Source of the DNA: Mobilisporobacter senegalensis
GTDB taxonomy: Bacteria; Bacillota; Clostridia; Lachnospirales; Lachnospiraceae
Assembly: GCF_003752155.1 (NCBI RefSeq)
Contig: NZ_RJVG01000003.1
Location: 186,001 to 250,000, forward strand
DNA: 64,000 nucleotides
Reading direction: 5' to 3'
Positions 7,328 to 17,076 of the stretch are shown here, in pieces (within the stretch, counting starts at the first letter, position 1; each line of letters begins with the position of its first letter). The notes beneath the pieces are model-generated. The model saw only the letters and a list, made by a program, of their open reading frames with translations, searched no databases and had not been told where the DNA came from. A program made the position numbers and the translations under genes.

Positions 7328-9179
7328 AGCAGACACCTCCTTCAAAAACTTTTGCACCACAATTTGCACAGGCCTGTCTACAATTTGGTGTTACTTTTTC
7401 ACCTTTGGCACGTTTGTATTCTCTTAACAGGAATTCCTTGGTTACACCAACATCAATGTATTCCCACGGGAATATTTCCTCTTCACTACGTTCTCTACAA
7501 GTGTAGAATAATGGATCAATCCCATTGTTTTCAAAGGCTTTTATCCATTCTTCATATTTAAAATGTTCTGACCAGGAATCATATAAACATCCAGCTTTGT
7601 AAGCATCATAGATAATTTTACTGATCTTACGGTCTCCTCTTGCAAGAACCCCTTCCAACATTGTGAGTTCTACTTCATGCCAGTTATATTTAATACTCTT
7701 ATAGTTAATCTGTTCTTTCATCTTACGGTTCAGGAAACGCTGTTTCTCTAAAAATTCTTCACTGGAATCCATTCTTGCCCATTGAAATGGGGTAAATGGC
7801 TTTGGAACAAAGAAAGAGGTACTTGATACGATACTTACTCTTCCATTCCTTGTTTCTTTCGGCATATTTTTATAATATTCTCTCGCGATCTTATCGGAAA
7901 GAATTGCAATTCCTTCAATATCTTCCTCTGTTTCTGTCGGGAGTCCTAACATAAAATATAGTTTAACACGGTTCCAGCCTGCATAGAATGCTTCTAAGGC
8001 TCCTCCAAGGATGGCTTCTTCTGTTAATCCTTTATTGATAACATCACGAAGTCTTTGAGAACCAGCTTCCGGAGCAAAGGTCAGACTACTTTTCTTTACA
8101 TCCTGTACTTTACTCATTACATCAAGAGAAAATGCATCAATACGTAAGGAAGGCAATGATATATTGACTCCTTTAGAGCGGAATTCATCAATTAAAAAAT
8201 AAGTTAGTTCTTTTAGCTTAGAGTAATCACTGGAGCTTAGAGAACTGAGTGAAATTTCTTCATGTCCGGTAGATTTTAGCATCTTTCTGGCATATTCTTT
8301 TAATATTTCAACATCTCTTTCCCTTACCGGACGATAAATCATACCTGCCTGGCAGAAACGACACCCGCGGATACATCCTCTTTGGATCTCAAGAACGACT
8401 CTGTCCTGAGTTGCTTTAATATAAGGAACCAAGGGTCTCTCCGGATAATAAGTGTTACTTACATCCATCTCAATCTGCTTTTTGATGGTATCCTTTGCAT
8501 GATTATTATTCTTTGTAAATGATCTGACTGTGCCATCTTCATTATATGTTACATCATAGAATGCCGGTACATAGATCCCTTCTATTCCGGCCGCTTTTTC
8601 TAAGAAGGAAAGCCTGTTTCCACCTTGCTTTTTATTTGCTTTATAAGCATCTAAAAGTTCTGAATATACTGTTTCGCCCTCGCCAATATAGAATAGATCA
8701 AAGAAATCAGCAATCGGTTCCGGATTATAAGTACAGGGTCCTCCACCTAATACAATTGGGTCATCCTCACTTCTGTCTTTTGAATAGATTGGAATCTGTG
8801 ATAATTCCAGAATCTGAAGAATGTTGGTATAACACATTTCATATTGAAGAGTGATACCCAGGAAATCAAATTCTTTAATGGGATCCTGACTTTCTAATGC
8901 AAAGAGAGGTATGTTTTTTTCTCTCATAATCTTATCCAGGTCAACCCATGGAGAATATACTCTTTCGCAATAAGTATCTTCTCTGCGGTTAAACATATCA
9001 TAAAGAATCTGTATACCAAGATGTGACATTCCTATTTCATATACGTCAGGAAAGCACATACAGAACCGTATATCTATTTTATTTAAATCTTTCACGGACA
9101 TATTTACTTCATTCCCTATATATCTGGCCGGCTTATCGACTTTTAATAATATTTCATCGGATAGTGCAAGTTTTCTCAT
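7305..9179 (-). CDS. TIGR03960 family B12-binding radical SAM protein
   Basis: A 624-residue radical SAM enzyme with an N-terminal B12-binding-like domain (about 40-180) and a central SAM domain whose iron-sulfur cluster motif CIRGCRFC (CxxxCxxC) lies near residue 270 within EIQRGCIRGCRFCQAG. The C terminus has a small cysteine cluster (CRQACANCG) like those seen in methylthiotransferase relatives. Substrate unknown. First gene of an operon with TIGR03936, rng and ybaK, which suggests an RNA or ribosome target; that is inference. Confidence 0.93.
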   Translation of the reverse strand: MRKLALSDEILLKVDKPARYIGNEVNMSVKDLNKIDIRFCMCFPDVYEIGMSHLGIQILYDMFNRREDTYCERVYSPWVDLDKIMREKNIPLFALESQDPIKEFDFLGITLQYEMCYTNILQILELSQIPIYSKDRSEDDPIVLGGGPCTYNPEPIADFFDLFYIGEGETVYSELLDAYKANKKQGGNRLSFLEKAAGIEGIYVPAFYDVTYNEDGTVRSFTKNNNHAKDTIKKQIEMDVSNTYYPERPLVPYIKATQDRVVLEIQRGCIRGCRFCQAGMIYRPVRERDVEILKEYARKMLKSTGHEEISLSSLSSSDYSKLKELTYFLIDEFRSKGVNISLPSLRIDAFSLDVMSKVQDVKKSSLTFAPEAGSQRLRDVINKGLTEEAILGGALEAFYAGWNRVKLYFMLGLPTETEEDIEGIAILSDKIAREYYKNMPKETRNGRVSIVSSTSFFVPKPFTPFQWARMDSSEEFLEKQRFLNRKMKEQINYKSIKYNWHEVELTMLEGVLARGDRKISKIIYDAYKAGCLYDSWSEHFKYEEWIKAFENNGIDPLFYTCRERSEEEIFPWEYIDVGVTKEFLLREYKRAKGEKVTPNCRQACANCGAKVFEGGVCYESQNQI

Positions 9180-9318
9180 CTATCTGTTCTCCTATTCTAA
9201 TAATACCACAACATTCACTTCGTATCATTATAACGAATTGTACCAGTCATTACAATAGATAAAATTCCGGATAGGCTGTAAAGCCAGCTCTTCATTTGTA
9301 AATGATAGAAAATTAAAA

Positions 9319-9376
9319 GGTACAGTACAAAGAAATCTAACCAAGTTTTTGCTTAGATTATCATTTGTTCTATACC
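9319..9376 (-). terminator. Likely terminator of ppx-ppk
   Basis: A long imperfect hairpin (outer arms GGTA/TACC, inner arms AATCTAA 9334-9340 and TTAGATT 9353-9359) begins 26 bases after the ppk stop and is followed on the minus strand by TTTTAATTTTC. The rest of 9180-9401 holds no gene. Confidence 0.5.
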
Positions 9377-9401
9377 TTCATTATCTTAGATTGCCGGCTG
9401 C

Positions 9402-11549
9402 TTATCCGTGCTTTCTTGTTATGGTATTTATAAGTTTTTCCAGAATTCCGGGGTTTTGTTTGGGGCTGGTATTGTCAGTCTGGGTTTTTACAATTTCTTC
9501 TATGAAATACTGCTGGCTGTCAAAGGAGTTTTGTCCCGCTGCATCTATTTTTTTATAGGTGCTGTTGCTGCGTAACAGTCTGGCTTTCACATTATCAGTA
9601 AACATGATATCTAAGATATGTAAGATTTCATTTCTGATATCTTCATCCAGAATAGGGCACCCTAGTTCAACTCGTCTTGAGGTATTTCTGGTCATCATAT
9701 CGGCAGAAGAAATATACATTTTCATATTGGCATCATCTCTGTTTCCGAAGCAATAAATTCTGGAGTGTTCTAAGAACCTGCCGACTATACTATATACCGT
9801 GATATTATCCGTTTTACCGGGAATTTCAGGAAGCAGACAGCATATTCCGCGAATCAGTAATCTTACTTTCACCCCTGCGCAGGATGCTTCAGAAAGTTTA
9901 TTAATGATCTCTTTATCCGTTAAAGAGTTAGATTTTATTATAATTTCTGCAGCCTGTCCATTCATGGCCTTTTCTATCTCCCGATCCATAAGAGCCAGAA
10001 CGTTATTTTTAAAAGAATACGGTGCAACTAAAAGATGATTGTAATTTCCTTTTAAATTAGATATGGACATATTCTTAAAGAACTCATTGGCTTCCTGTCC
10101 GATCTCCTGGTTGGCTGTAATTAAAGACAGATCCGTATAGAGCTTTGCAGTCTTTTCGTTATAATTGCCGGTACCAATCTGGGTAATATACTGAATTTTA
10201 TTCTTATCTCTCCTTGTGATAAGACAAATCTTAGAATGTACCTTAAAACCCTCGAAACCATATATCACATTACAGCCGGCATCTTCTAAGCGCTCTGCCC
10301 ATTCAATATTATTTTTTTCATCAAATCGGGCTTTTAATTCCATCAATACTGTAACTTCTTTATTGTTTTCTGCAGCCGTACACAGGTAATCTATAATCCT
10401 GGAATTTCTGGACAGACGATATATGGTTATTTTAATGGATATGACGTTGGTATCCTGAGCGCTTTCTTTTAGCAGATGTAAAAAAGGATCCATCTGATGA
10501 TAAGGAAAGTGCAATAAAATATCTTTTTTCCAGCATTGACTGGTTATACTTTCCGTGCTTTTTAGATTTGCAGGATACCCTCGTTCAAAAACGGGATAAT
10601 TTAATTGTTTTTTTAATAAGATCGGTATTTTTTCAAGCAAATCATAGACATAGTTCATCACAAGGGGAGAAGCGCTTGTGAAAATCTGTTCTTTTTTTAA
10701 ATCCAGCTTATCCAATAAAAAATTAGACAAAGACTTACTAAGATGTCCTTGCACTTCCAAACGTACTGGAGACAACTTGGCCCTTTTTTTCAGGACTTTT
10801 TTCATACGTTCCCTGAAATCATCATCTACTTCAAAAATTTCATCTTCAGGACTGATGTCGGCATTTCTGGTAACAGAGATAATAGAAACAGATTCCACTT
10901 TATACATTTCGAATATTTTCTGTGTATAGGGAAGAACAATTTTTTCTGTTAAAATATAGCGGGTCTGATTTCCGGGAAGTAATACAAAATCAGGGAGAGA
11001 CTGAGATATGGGAATTAATCCGAATTTAGTGTTTTCACCGGAAAAAACACATATAATATACAATCCCTTGTTGGTAAGGTGGGGGAATGGATGACGGGAA
11101 TCAATTACTTGAGGTGACAAAACTGGCAGAATGAAATCTTCGTAATATTTTTTAATGTATTTTTCTTCAAAATTTTCCAGTTCTGATAATTCCAGATTAC
11201 AAATTTTAAATTCTCTTAATTTATTTTCTACTTGGGAATATATCTTATCTTTTCTTTTATATAATGATACCGTATTCTCAAAGATCCTCTCCATCTGTTC
11301 CAGAGGACTCATTCCTGTTTTGTTATCCACATTATCTTTTTCTATCAAAGCAATATCCGTAAGGCTTCCCACTCTTATCATATAAAATTCGTCCAGATTA
11401 CTGGCAAATATAGATATGAATTTCAATCGCTCATATAGTGGTACCGTTTCATCGTGGGCTTCTTCCAACACTCGTTCGTTAAATTTAAGCCAGGATAATT
11501 CCCTGTTCTGCATATATATATTCTCTTGCTCTTTTTCCGGATGTATCAT
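9402..11549 (-). CDS. ppk: Polyphosphate kinase 1
   Basis: Makes long-chain polyphosphate from ATP, reversibly. The 715 residues match full-length PPK1: N-terminal NRELSWLKFNERVLEEA, head domain, and two phospholipase D-like catalytic halves with the autophosphorylated His438 in GFKVHSKICLI, and ARFDEKNNIEWAERLEDAG. It starts 2 bases after the ppx stop, so the pair are co-translated. The unit is preceded by a PhoP-like box (12506-12544), pointing to control by phosphate starvation. Confidence 0.97.
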   Translation of the reverse strand: MIHPEKEQENIYMQNRELSWLKFNERVLEEAHDETVPLYERLKFISIFASNLDEFYMIRVGSLTDIALIEKDNVDNKTGMSPLEQMERIFENTVSLYKRKDKIYSQVENKLREFKICNLELSELENFEEKYIKKYYEDFILPVLSPQVIDSRHPFPHLTNKGLYIICVFSGENTKFGLIPISQSLPDFVLLPGNQTRYILTEKIVLPYTQKIFEMYKVESVSIISVTRNADISPEDEIFEVDDDFRERMKKVLKKRAKLSPVRLEVQGHLSKSLSNFLLDKLDLKKEQIFTSASPLVMNYVYDLLEKIPILLKKQLNYPVFERGYPANLKSTESITSQCWKKDILLHFPYHQMDPFLHLLKESAQDTNVISIKITIYRLSRNSRIIDYLCTAAENNKEVTVLMELKARFDEKNNIEWAERLEDAGCNVIYGFEGFKVHSKICLITRRDKNKIQYITQIGTGNYNEKTAKLYTDLSLITANQEIGQEANEFFKNMSISNLKGNYNHLLVAPYSFKNNVLALMDREIEKAMNGQAAEIIIKSNSLTDKEIINKLSEASCAGVKVRLLIRGICCLLPEIPGKTDNITVYSIVGRFLEHSRIYCFGNRDDANMKMYISSADMMTRNTSRRVELGCPILDEDIRNEILHILDIMFTDNVKARLLRSNSTYKKIDAAGQNSFDSQQYFIEEIVKTQTDNTSPKQNPGILEKLINTITRKHG

Positions 11550-11551
11550 AA

Positions 11552-12457
11552 TTATTCTCCTTTAATGATTTTTTCATAGAGATAACCTTCTCTTATTCCG
11601 TATTTGCTGACAGCAATAAATTCTGCATTAAAATAATCCAGAATAGTATCAATAATAATAATTCCTGGAATAATAGTGTGTATCCGGTCTGGTATATTCT
11701 GAAGAATCGGGGTGATAGTGGTCTTATGGCTGTTTTTTATAATTTCTAACAGAAGTTTTATATTGCTTCCGTCAATTAAATGGTTGGTTTTTGGAATATT
11801 GAATATACTGTTATTCAGCTTTGCGGCCGCTCTCATTGTGCCGCCTACACCACAGATAGTTTCATAAGTTTCAGGTTCAATTTCCAAAGTCTTAAGGTTC
11901 TCCAAAACAGTTCGTTTTATTTGTTTTCTCTCATCCTCTTTGGGAATGATTTTTTTAACATGTTTCACATATAAATTTAAGGAACCAATAGGCATACTTT
12001 TGGCATATTGTATTTCTTTATTTTTAAATGCAACGATTTCTGTACTTCCACCACCAATATCCACTAAAACACCGGTATTACTGGAAATGTTTTTGGTTGC
12101 TCCAATAAAATCAAGAGTTGCTTCTTCTTCGCCGGATAAAAGTTCCACAGAAAGAGAGGTGGATTCCTTTATGATTTTTATTACTTCTTTGGTGTTGACT
12201 ATATTTCTTAAAGATGCAGTAGCAAATACATATACATTTTCTTCGTTTACCAAAAGGTTTTTTAAGATTTCCTGATAATCTTTCAGTATACTTATAGCAC
12301 GTTCGATGCCATCTTTATTTAGAATATCATTTGTTATATAATTGACTAAACCGGCCATAGTCTTTCTTTCAAATATTGAATCTGCTTTCTCACCCTCCAC
12401 TTCATAAACGCATAATCTTATTGTATTAGAACCTAAATCTACTATTGCATATTTCAT
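11552..12457 (-). CDS. ppx: Exopolyphosphatase/GppA-family phosphatase
   Basis: Hydrolyses terminal phosphates of polyphosphate, or pppGpp, with an ASKHA (actin-like ATPase) fold. The 301-residue product shows the phosphate-binding motifs YAIVDLGSNTIRL (N-terminus) and VDIGGGSTEI (about 130-140), and GVGGTMRAAAKL. It is a short Ppx lacking the C-terminal HD-like domain. I use the ATG at 12457, with GAGGT 7 bases upstream; an earlier GTG overlaps that RBS. Having synthesis and degradation enzymes in one operon allows tight polyphosphate turnover. Confidence 0.94.
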   Translation of the reverse strand: MKYAIVDLGSNTIRLCVYEVEGEKADSIFERKTMAGLVNYITNDILNKDGIERAISILKDYQEILKNLLVNEENVYVFATASLRNIVNTKEVIKIIKESTSLSVELLSGEEEATLDFIGATKNISSNTGVLVDIGGGSTEIVAFKNKEIQYAKSMPIGSLNLYVKHVKKIIPKEDERKQIKRTVLENLKTLEIEPETYETICGVGGTMRAAAKLNNSIFNIPKTNHLIDGSNIKLLLEIIKNSHKTTITPILQNIPDRIHTIIPGIIIIDTILDYFNAEFIAVSKYGIREGYLYEKIIKGE

Positions 12458-12505
12458 AAGTAATAACCTCACTTTTTATTAATTTAATATAGTATATAAA
12501 TTTAA

Positions 12506-12544
12506 TATTAGGTTGCTGTAAAAGTATTGTGAATATTTTGTAAA
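12506..12544 (-). promoter_or_regulatory. PhoP-like box upstream of ppx-ppk
   Basis: Reading the minus strand, four hexamers stand at exact 11-bp intervals: TTTACA, TTCACA, TTTACA, CTAATA (12539-44, 12528-33, 12517-22, 12506-11). Three match the Firmicutes PhoP half-site TT(A/T/C)ACA perfectly, with the required 5-bp gaps. The block ends 49 bases before the ppx start, with TATA-rich -10 candidates between. Confidence 0.75.
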
Positions 12545-12671
12545 AACCATACTTTTATGTTATATTATGTAATTTTCTTTCATCTATTCCAAACTTGTCC
12601 AAATTTTATAGTGGTTTTCCTGGGTAATTTGATATACAATTATTGATATGGGATTGTTTAAGGAGGTCTTT

Positions 12672-12854
12672 ATGAGCAGTAAAACTAATTGCGAAAGCTG
12701 CATGAACTATATTTATGATGAAGAATATGATTGTTATGAATGCAATGTATCTTTAGATGAAGATGAAATGGGACGTTTTTTAGGAGATTCTTATTATAAT
12801 TGTCCCCATTTTCAATATAATGATGAATATAAGATTGTTAGGAAACAGATATAA
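12672..12854 (+). CDS. Small cysteine-rich protein (DUF6472-like)
   Basis: A 60-residue acidic protein beginning MSSKTNCESCMNYIYDEEYDCYECNVSLDEDEM. Four cysteines in two CxxC-like pairs (C-E-S-C and C-Y-E-C) and a later CPHF suggest a metal-binding knuckle. The pattern matches a small family common in Lachnospiraceae that I know as DUF6472; function unknown. AAGGAGG lies 7 bases before the ATG at 12672; an upstream in-frame ATG has no RBS. It diverges from ppx and converges on the thioredoxin-fold gene. Confidence 0.8.
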   Translation: MSSKTNCESCMNYIYDEEYDCYECNVSLDEDEMGRFLGDSYYNCPHFQYNDEYKIVRKQI

Positions 12855-12873
12855 ATAATACAGATGATTAAAA

Positions 12874-12912
12874 ATTCAATTAACAGAGCAATTTATGCTC
12901 TGTTAATTGAAT
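12874..12912 (-). terminator. Terminator overlapping the YyaL-like stop codon
   Basis: A perfect 17-bp stem (ATTCAATTAACAGAGCA and complement) with a 5-base loop is followed on the minus strand by TTTTTAAT. The last codons and stop of the minus-strand gene lie inside the stem. It could also stop the plus-strand DUF6472 gene. Confidence 0.85.
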
Positions 12913-14947
12913 CATATAAACTCTCAAATTCATGAAAAGGTGCCTTACAAGCATGATTTTCACAAATATAAATTGTTGTCATATTATCTTTTGTCTGATA
13001 TTCTTTTGTAAATCCGGCGATTTCGTTGAGTATTCTCTCGTTATCCGGCTCTTTTACCATGATCACAGTATTAGGTAAGAAGAATTTCTGGCGTATCTTT
13101 AATATTTTTTCTTTTTCTGTCTGGTCCTTTATAACAATGATTATTTCCTTAGAAGGATATAATACCTGAATCAATCCAATTAAAGAATAACTATAAGCGG
13201 ATGGGTAATCACTAATTACACCTGATATATATTTTAACTGTAAAGAAGCATAGTCTTCATATTTCGATTCACCGGTAAGTTTTGCGATTCTTAATAGATC
13301 AAATGCCGCTACTGAATTTCCGGAAGGGATTGCTCCATCATAAACTTCTTTCGGACGGAATATCAGCTGTTCTGAATCTTTCGCATATAAATAAAATCCA
13401 CCCTTTTCCTTGTCAAAGAATAAGAGAATCATTTTATTTGTATAATCTATAGCTTCCTTCAGATAATCTGCTTGATATGTTGCATCATACATCTCAAGCA
13501 ATGACCAGATAAAGAAAGCATAATCATCAATATGCCCAACACCGGAAGAATCTCCTTCCCGAAAACGTACCTTTAATCTTCCATCTTCTGTGCTTAAATA
13601 CATTCTGGTAAATTGAACCGCCCTGTCTGCAGCAGACCTGTATTGTTCCTTTCCAAGAATTTGATAGCCTTTGGCAAAAGCACATGTCATAAGAGCATTC
13701 CATGAGGTTAATATCTTATCATCTTTATGCAATTTGGTTCGCGTAAGACGGTAATCATATAACTTTTTGCTTAGGCTTTGTATTCTCTGATTCTCTTTAT
13801 CATACTCATTATTCATGATTAGATTGGGAATGCTGTTTCCTTCGAAGTTTCCTTCTATAGTGATATCAAAATAATCATTATAATAGTTCCCATCCTCTTG
13901 ACCTAAGATTTTAATGGTTTCTTCAGGAGTAAAAACATAGTATTTACCTTCAATCCCTTCGCTATCTGCATCCTGGGCACAGAAAAATCCACCTTCTTCA
14001 TAGGTCAGCTCTTTTAAAACATAATCAAATATTTTCACGGCCACTTTTTTATACAGGTCTCTTCTGGTTAATTGGTAGGTTTCTAGATAAGTCATTGCAA
14101 GCAATGCATTATCATATAACATTTTCTCGAAATGAGGTATGAGCCATTTCCCATCTGTAGAATATCTTGAGAATCCAAAACCTATATGATCAAAGATGCC
14201 CCCTTTATACATTTGTTCCAAGGTTTTCTCAACCATTTGTAACGCCTGTTTATCCTTTTCAAAATATGCAAATCTAAGTAAGAACATTAGGTTATGGGGT
14301 GTTGGAAATTTGGGAGCATTATGAAAACCGCCATAGTAATTATCAAAACTATGTTCAAACTGTCTCTTGGCTTTCTTGATTAAATCTTTGGATACCTTAC
14401 CTTCTATTTTCGAATCAGAAAAATCCCGATTTCTAATGTGGTCCACAATATTTTCACTTGAACTAATCAGTACATCCTTATTTTCCTTCCACTGTTTGGA
14501 TATAGCATCCAATAAGTCCATAAGTCCAGTCATGCCATATTTTGAAGTCTTAGGGAAATATGTTCCTGCATAAAATGGTTTTTGCTCAGGTGTCATAACA
14601 ATGGTAAGGGGCCATCCACCATGTCCGGTTAAAGCTTGACATACTCCCATATAAATTGCATCAATATCTGGTCTTTCTTCTTTATCTACTTTAATTGAAA
14701 CAAAATTCCCATTCAATACCCCTGCAATTTCCTCATCTTCAAAGGATTCTCTTTCCATGACATGGCACCAGTGACAAGTACTATATCCTATAGAAAGAAA
14801 GATTGGTTTATTTTCTTTTTTTGCCTTTTTGAATGCTTCTTCTCCCCAGGGATACCAATTAACCGGATTATATGCATGTTGAAGAAGATAAGGAGATTTT
14901 TCTTTGGCTAATTTATTGGGATAATGGGTCTTCATATCTGCTATCAT
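12893..14947 (-). CDS. yyaL: Thioredoxin-fold DUF255 protein (YyaL/SSP411 family)
   Basis: Conserved cytoplasmic protein with an N-terminal thioredoxin-like domain and a C-terminal six-hairpin glycosidase-like domain; biological role poorly defined. The 684 residues begin with [26 protein letters not shown] and the redox motif CHWC (58-61) in [23 protein letters not shown] and [15 protein letters not shown] follow as in the family. I use the ATG at 14947 (AAGGAGTG 6 bases upstream), not a longer frame. Monocistronic, with its stop inside its terminator. Confidence 0.94.
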   Translation of the reverse strand: MIADMKTHYPNKLAKEKSPYLLQHAYNPVNWYPWGEEAFKKAKKENKPIFLSIGYSTCHWCHVMERESFEDEEIAGVLNGNFVSIKVDKEERPDIDAIYMGVCQALTGHGGWPLTIVMTPEQKPFYAGTYFPKTSKYGMTGLMDLLDAISKQWKENKDVLISSSENIVDHIRNRDFSDSKIEGKVSKDLIKKAKRQFEHSFDNYYGGFHNAPKFPTPHNLMFLLRFAYFEKDKQALQMVEKTLEQMYKGGIFDHIGFGFSRYSTDGKWLIPHFEKMLYDNALLAMTYLETYQLTRRDLYKKVAVKIFDYVLKELTYEEGGFFCAQDADSEGIEGKYYVFTPEETIKILGQEDGNYYNDYFDITIEGNFEGNSIPNLIMNNEYDKENQRIQSLSKKLYDYRLTRTKLHKDDKILTSWNALMTCAFAKGYQILGKEQYRSAADRAVQFTRMYLSTEDGRLKVRFREGDSSGVGHIDDYAFFIWSLLEMYDATYQADYLKEAIDYTNKMILLFFDKEKGGFYLYAKDSEQLIFRPKEVYDGAIPSGNSVAAFDLLRIAKLTGESKYEDYASLQLKYISGVISDYPSAYSYSLIGLIQVLYPSKEIIIVIKDQTEKEKILKIRQKFFLPNTVIMVKEPDNERILNEIAGFTKEYQTKDNMTTIYICENHACKAPFHEFESLYDSINRA

Positions 14948-15056
14948 TTTTTCACTCCTTTTTGTTATAAATCTCTGTTTCATTATTATGCCTATAAAGG
15001 TTGTGAAATATTGATTTTAAATATAATGATATTTTTGAATCAATAATTAACAGTAT

Positions 15057-15094
15057 CTAAAAAAATTAAGGGCACAGACTAATGTCCAATGCCC
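15057..15094 (-). terminator. Terminator of the alkaline phosphatase gene
   Basis: Arms GGGCA (15070-15074) and TGCCC (15090-15094) with partly paired interior are followed on the minus strand by TTAATTTTTTT. It begins 28 bases after the stop. Confidence 0.75.
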
Positions 15095-15122
15095 ATAACA
15101 CATATATTTATTTCTATATTGA

Positions 15123-16754
15123 TTATTTCACTAAATCTACAGCACTTTGTGGAACATATGTATTTATTCCATTATATACAACTACACCATCCAGGAGCGT
15201 TTTTTCGCCGTTTACATAAGCTATATTCTTATTTACCGGCATTTTTACTTCAACTGCCCCTTTATTAACAATCAGAACAGGATTTGTCTCATCTGCAGTA
15301 TCCAGTTTTACAGCAGCTCCTTTTGCAACATAAGCATCTTCCGCTTTAACAAAAAGTTTTTTAGTCGTTTCGTTTAAATTAAGCCCCATGGCTTTTGCCA
15401 TATATAGAGCAATATCTGCATTTTCTACTGTGCCAGTTAATTGATCAATGCTTTCAGGTGCATATACATATAGTGTTACATCTTCTCCCGTATGGCCTTT
15501 TGTGGTGAAACCTATATTTGCTCTTTTAGCTATTATTGGTCCTACAGTATAGTTCATGCTGGCATCAGCGGTGTTTTTGATTGCCTTTATTTCTGCTTTA
15601 GAAAGATCAGTAATTCCAAAATAGTTCTTCATAACTGCTTCAACATTTGAACGCTCTTTATTTAGTTTAGAGCCAATCCCCTCACCTGTCAAAGTAGCTT
15701 TTTTTAATGGATCAATAAATGAAGAAAGTGGTGTGGTATCATAGGTATTATCTGTTGAACTGGCACCAATGGTTATTCCACTATTACCATGATCCGTTGC
15801 TGATATTACAAGAGTATTTCCGTCATTTTTAGCAAAATCTAATGCTACTCCAACTGCTTTGTCAAAGGCAAGGATATCCGAAATCATTCCTATTGGATCA
15901 TTTGCATGGGCTGCCCAGTCTATTTTGCTGCCTTCTACCATTAAGAAAAATCCATCTTGATCTTTAGATAATAAATCGATTGCTTTTTTAGTCATTTCCC
16001 CAAGGGAAGGCTCCTTACTTGGATTACGGTCAAAATCATAGGATAAAGCAGATGGTGCAAACATAGCCCATAGCTTTCCTGATGTTACATCATGAAATTC
16101 TACAGGTGTAGAAGCATATCGATATTCCTTTTTGATCACAGAGAGCAAATCTTCTTTGTCTCCCCTTAATTCACTTGTGAAAAATTTTTCGCCTCCACCT
16201 ATGACTACATCTAAGTTTTGATATACTTGTTGTTCTGAAATGGAATCATAATTTTTTCTGCTTGGATCATGAGCAGTAAAATCTGCAGGTGTCGCATGCA
16301 TGATTTCGCTGGTAGCTATGATGCCAGTTGCTTTTCCATTAAGCTTGGCAGCTTCAAGAATACTCGCAACGGGTTTTCTTTTGTCTGATGAACGAATGGG
16401 ATTTAAACCGGGCATAGTATTTTCATCAGGAAGAACACCCACAAACCCTGTATGAGATTTAAATCCTGTTGCCATAGCGGTTCCTGCTGGTGCAGAATCA
16501 GCAATTGGTGCATCTGCTGAATAAGTTCTTACAAGTCCGGAGGCCATACTGTCTAAATTAAGTTCCTCGCCACCGTTATACCATCTTGCTAACGTTAATC
16601 CACCGGTACTCATACCATCTGGTATTAATAAAATAACATTTTTCACTTCTTTTTCTACTTTGACGTTATCAATAGTCGCGGCACAAACATCTCCTGTGAT
16701 TGAAAAGGCTAAAGCTACAACGAGTATACCACTAATTATCTTTTTTAATTTCAT
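15123..16754 (-). CDS. phoA: Secreted alkaline phosphatase
   Basis: Releases inorganic phosphate from phosphomonoesters outside the cell. The 543-residue precursor has a signal peptide (KLKK, hydrophobic stretch, likely cut after DVCA near residue 25), metal ligand Asp46 (LLIPDGM), nucleophile Ser87 in ADSAPAGTAMATG, and TSEIMHATPADFTAH, EGSKIDWAAHAND and SATDHGNSG ligand motifs. The last 90 residues resemble a copper amine oxidase-like N-terminal/wall-associated domain (VNGEKTLLDGVVVYNG). A PhoP-like box lies 53 bases upstream. Monocistronic with its own terminator. Confidence 0.95.
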   Translation of the reverse strand: MKLKKIISGILVVALAFSITGDVCAATIDNVKVEKEVKNVILLIPDGMSTGGLTLARWYNGGEELNLDSMASGLVRTYSADAPIADSAPAGTAMATGFKSHTGFVGVLPDENTMPGLNPIRSSDKRKPVASILEAAKLNGKATGIIATSEIMHATPADFTAHDPSRKNYDSISEQQVYQNLDVVIGGGEKFFTSELRGDKEDLLSVIKKEYRYASTPVEFHDVTSGKLWAMFAPSALSYDFDRNPSKEPSLGEMTKKAIDLLSKDQDGFFLMVEGSKIDWAAHANDPIGMISDILAFDKAVGVALDFAKNDGNTLVISATDHGNSGITIGASSTDNTYDTTPLSSFIDPLKKATLTGEGIGSKLNKERSNVEAVMKNYFGITDLSKAEIKAIKNTADASMNYTVGPIIAKRANIGFTTKGHTGEDVTLYVYAPESIDQLTGTVENADIALYMAKAMGLNLNETTKKLFVKAEDAYVAKGAAVKLDTADETNPVLIVNKGAVEVKMPVNKNIAYVNGEKTLLDGVVVYNGINTYVPQSAVDLVK

Positions 16755-16806
16755 GTGACATCTCCTTTACTGGATTTTATATTACATATTGATAATATAG
16801 GAACTT

Positions 16807-16845
16807 TGTTAAGATGGAATTATATGGGTATTAAATCGTTGTAAA
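16807..16845 (-). promoter_or_regulatory. PhoP-like box upstream of phoA
   Basis: On the minus strand, hexamers TTTACA, TTAATA, ATAATT and TTAACA stand at exact 11-bp intervals (16840, 16829, 16818, 16807). The outer two match TT(A/T/C)ACA perfectly; the inner two are degenerate. Same architecture as the box before ppx. The intergenic span 16755-17076 holds this box and the divergent promoter, and no gene. Confidence 0.65.
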
Positions 16846-17026
16846 ATATAATTATCTTCCATTTTTAATTTATTGAAGACCTATAATGGTATGACTTAAA
16901 CAGAGCAGGGATTTTTAATATCACAAATAAACATGCATAAAAATATATGATTCGTTTATTATATATTTAAAATCTCTAATAATTTCATAAAAATGCAATT
17001 ATTAGTTGTTTTTTGGAATCTTTTCA

Positions 17027-17055
17027 TTGCTTTTTACAAAATTTAGAATTATAAT
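17027..17055 (+). promoter_or_regulatory. Promoter of the 158-residue orphan gene
   Basis: -35 TTGCTT (17027-17032), 17-base spacer, -10 TATAAT (17050-17055), ending 21 bases before the start codon. Confidence 0.6.
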
Positions 17056-17076
17056 TTATTATAGGAGGTAGATGAT

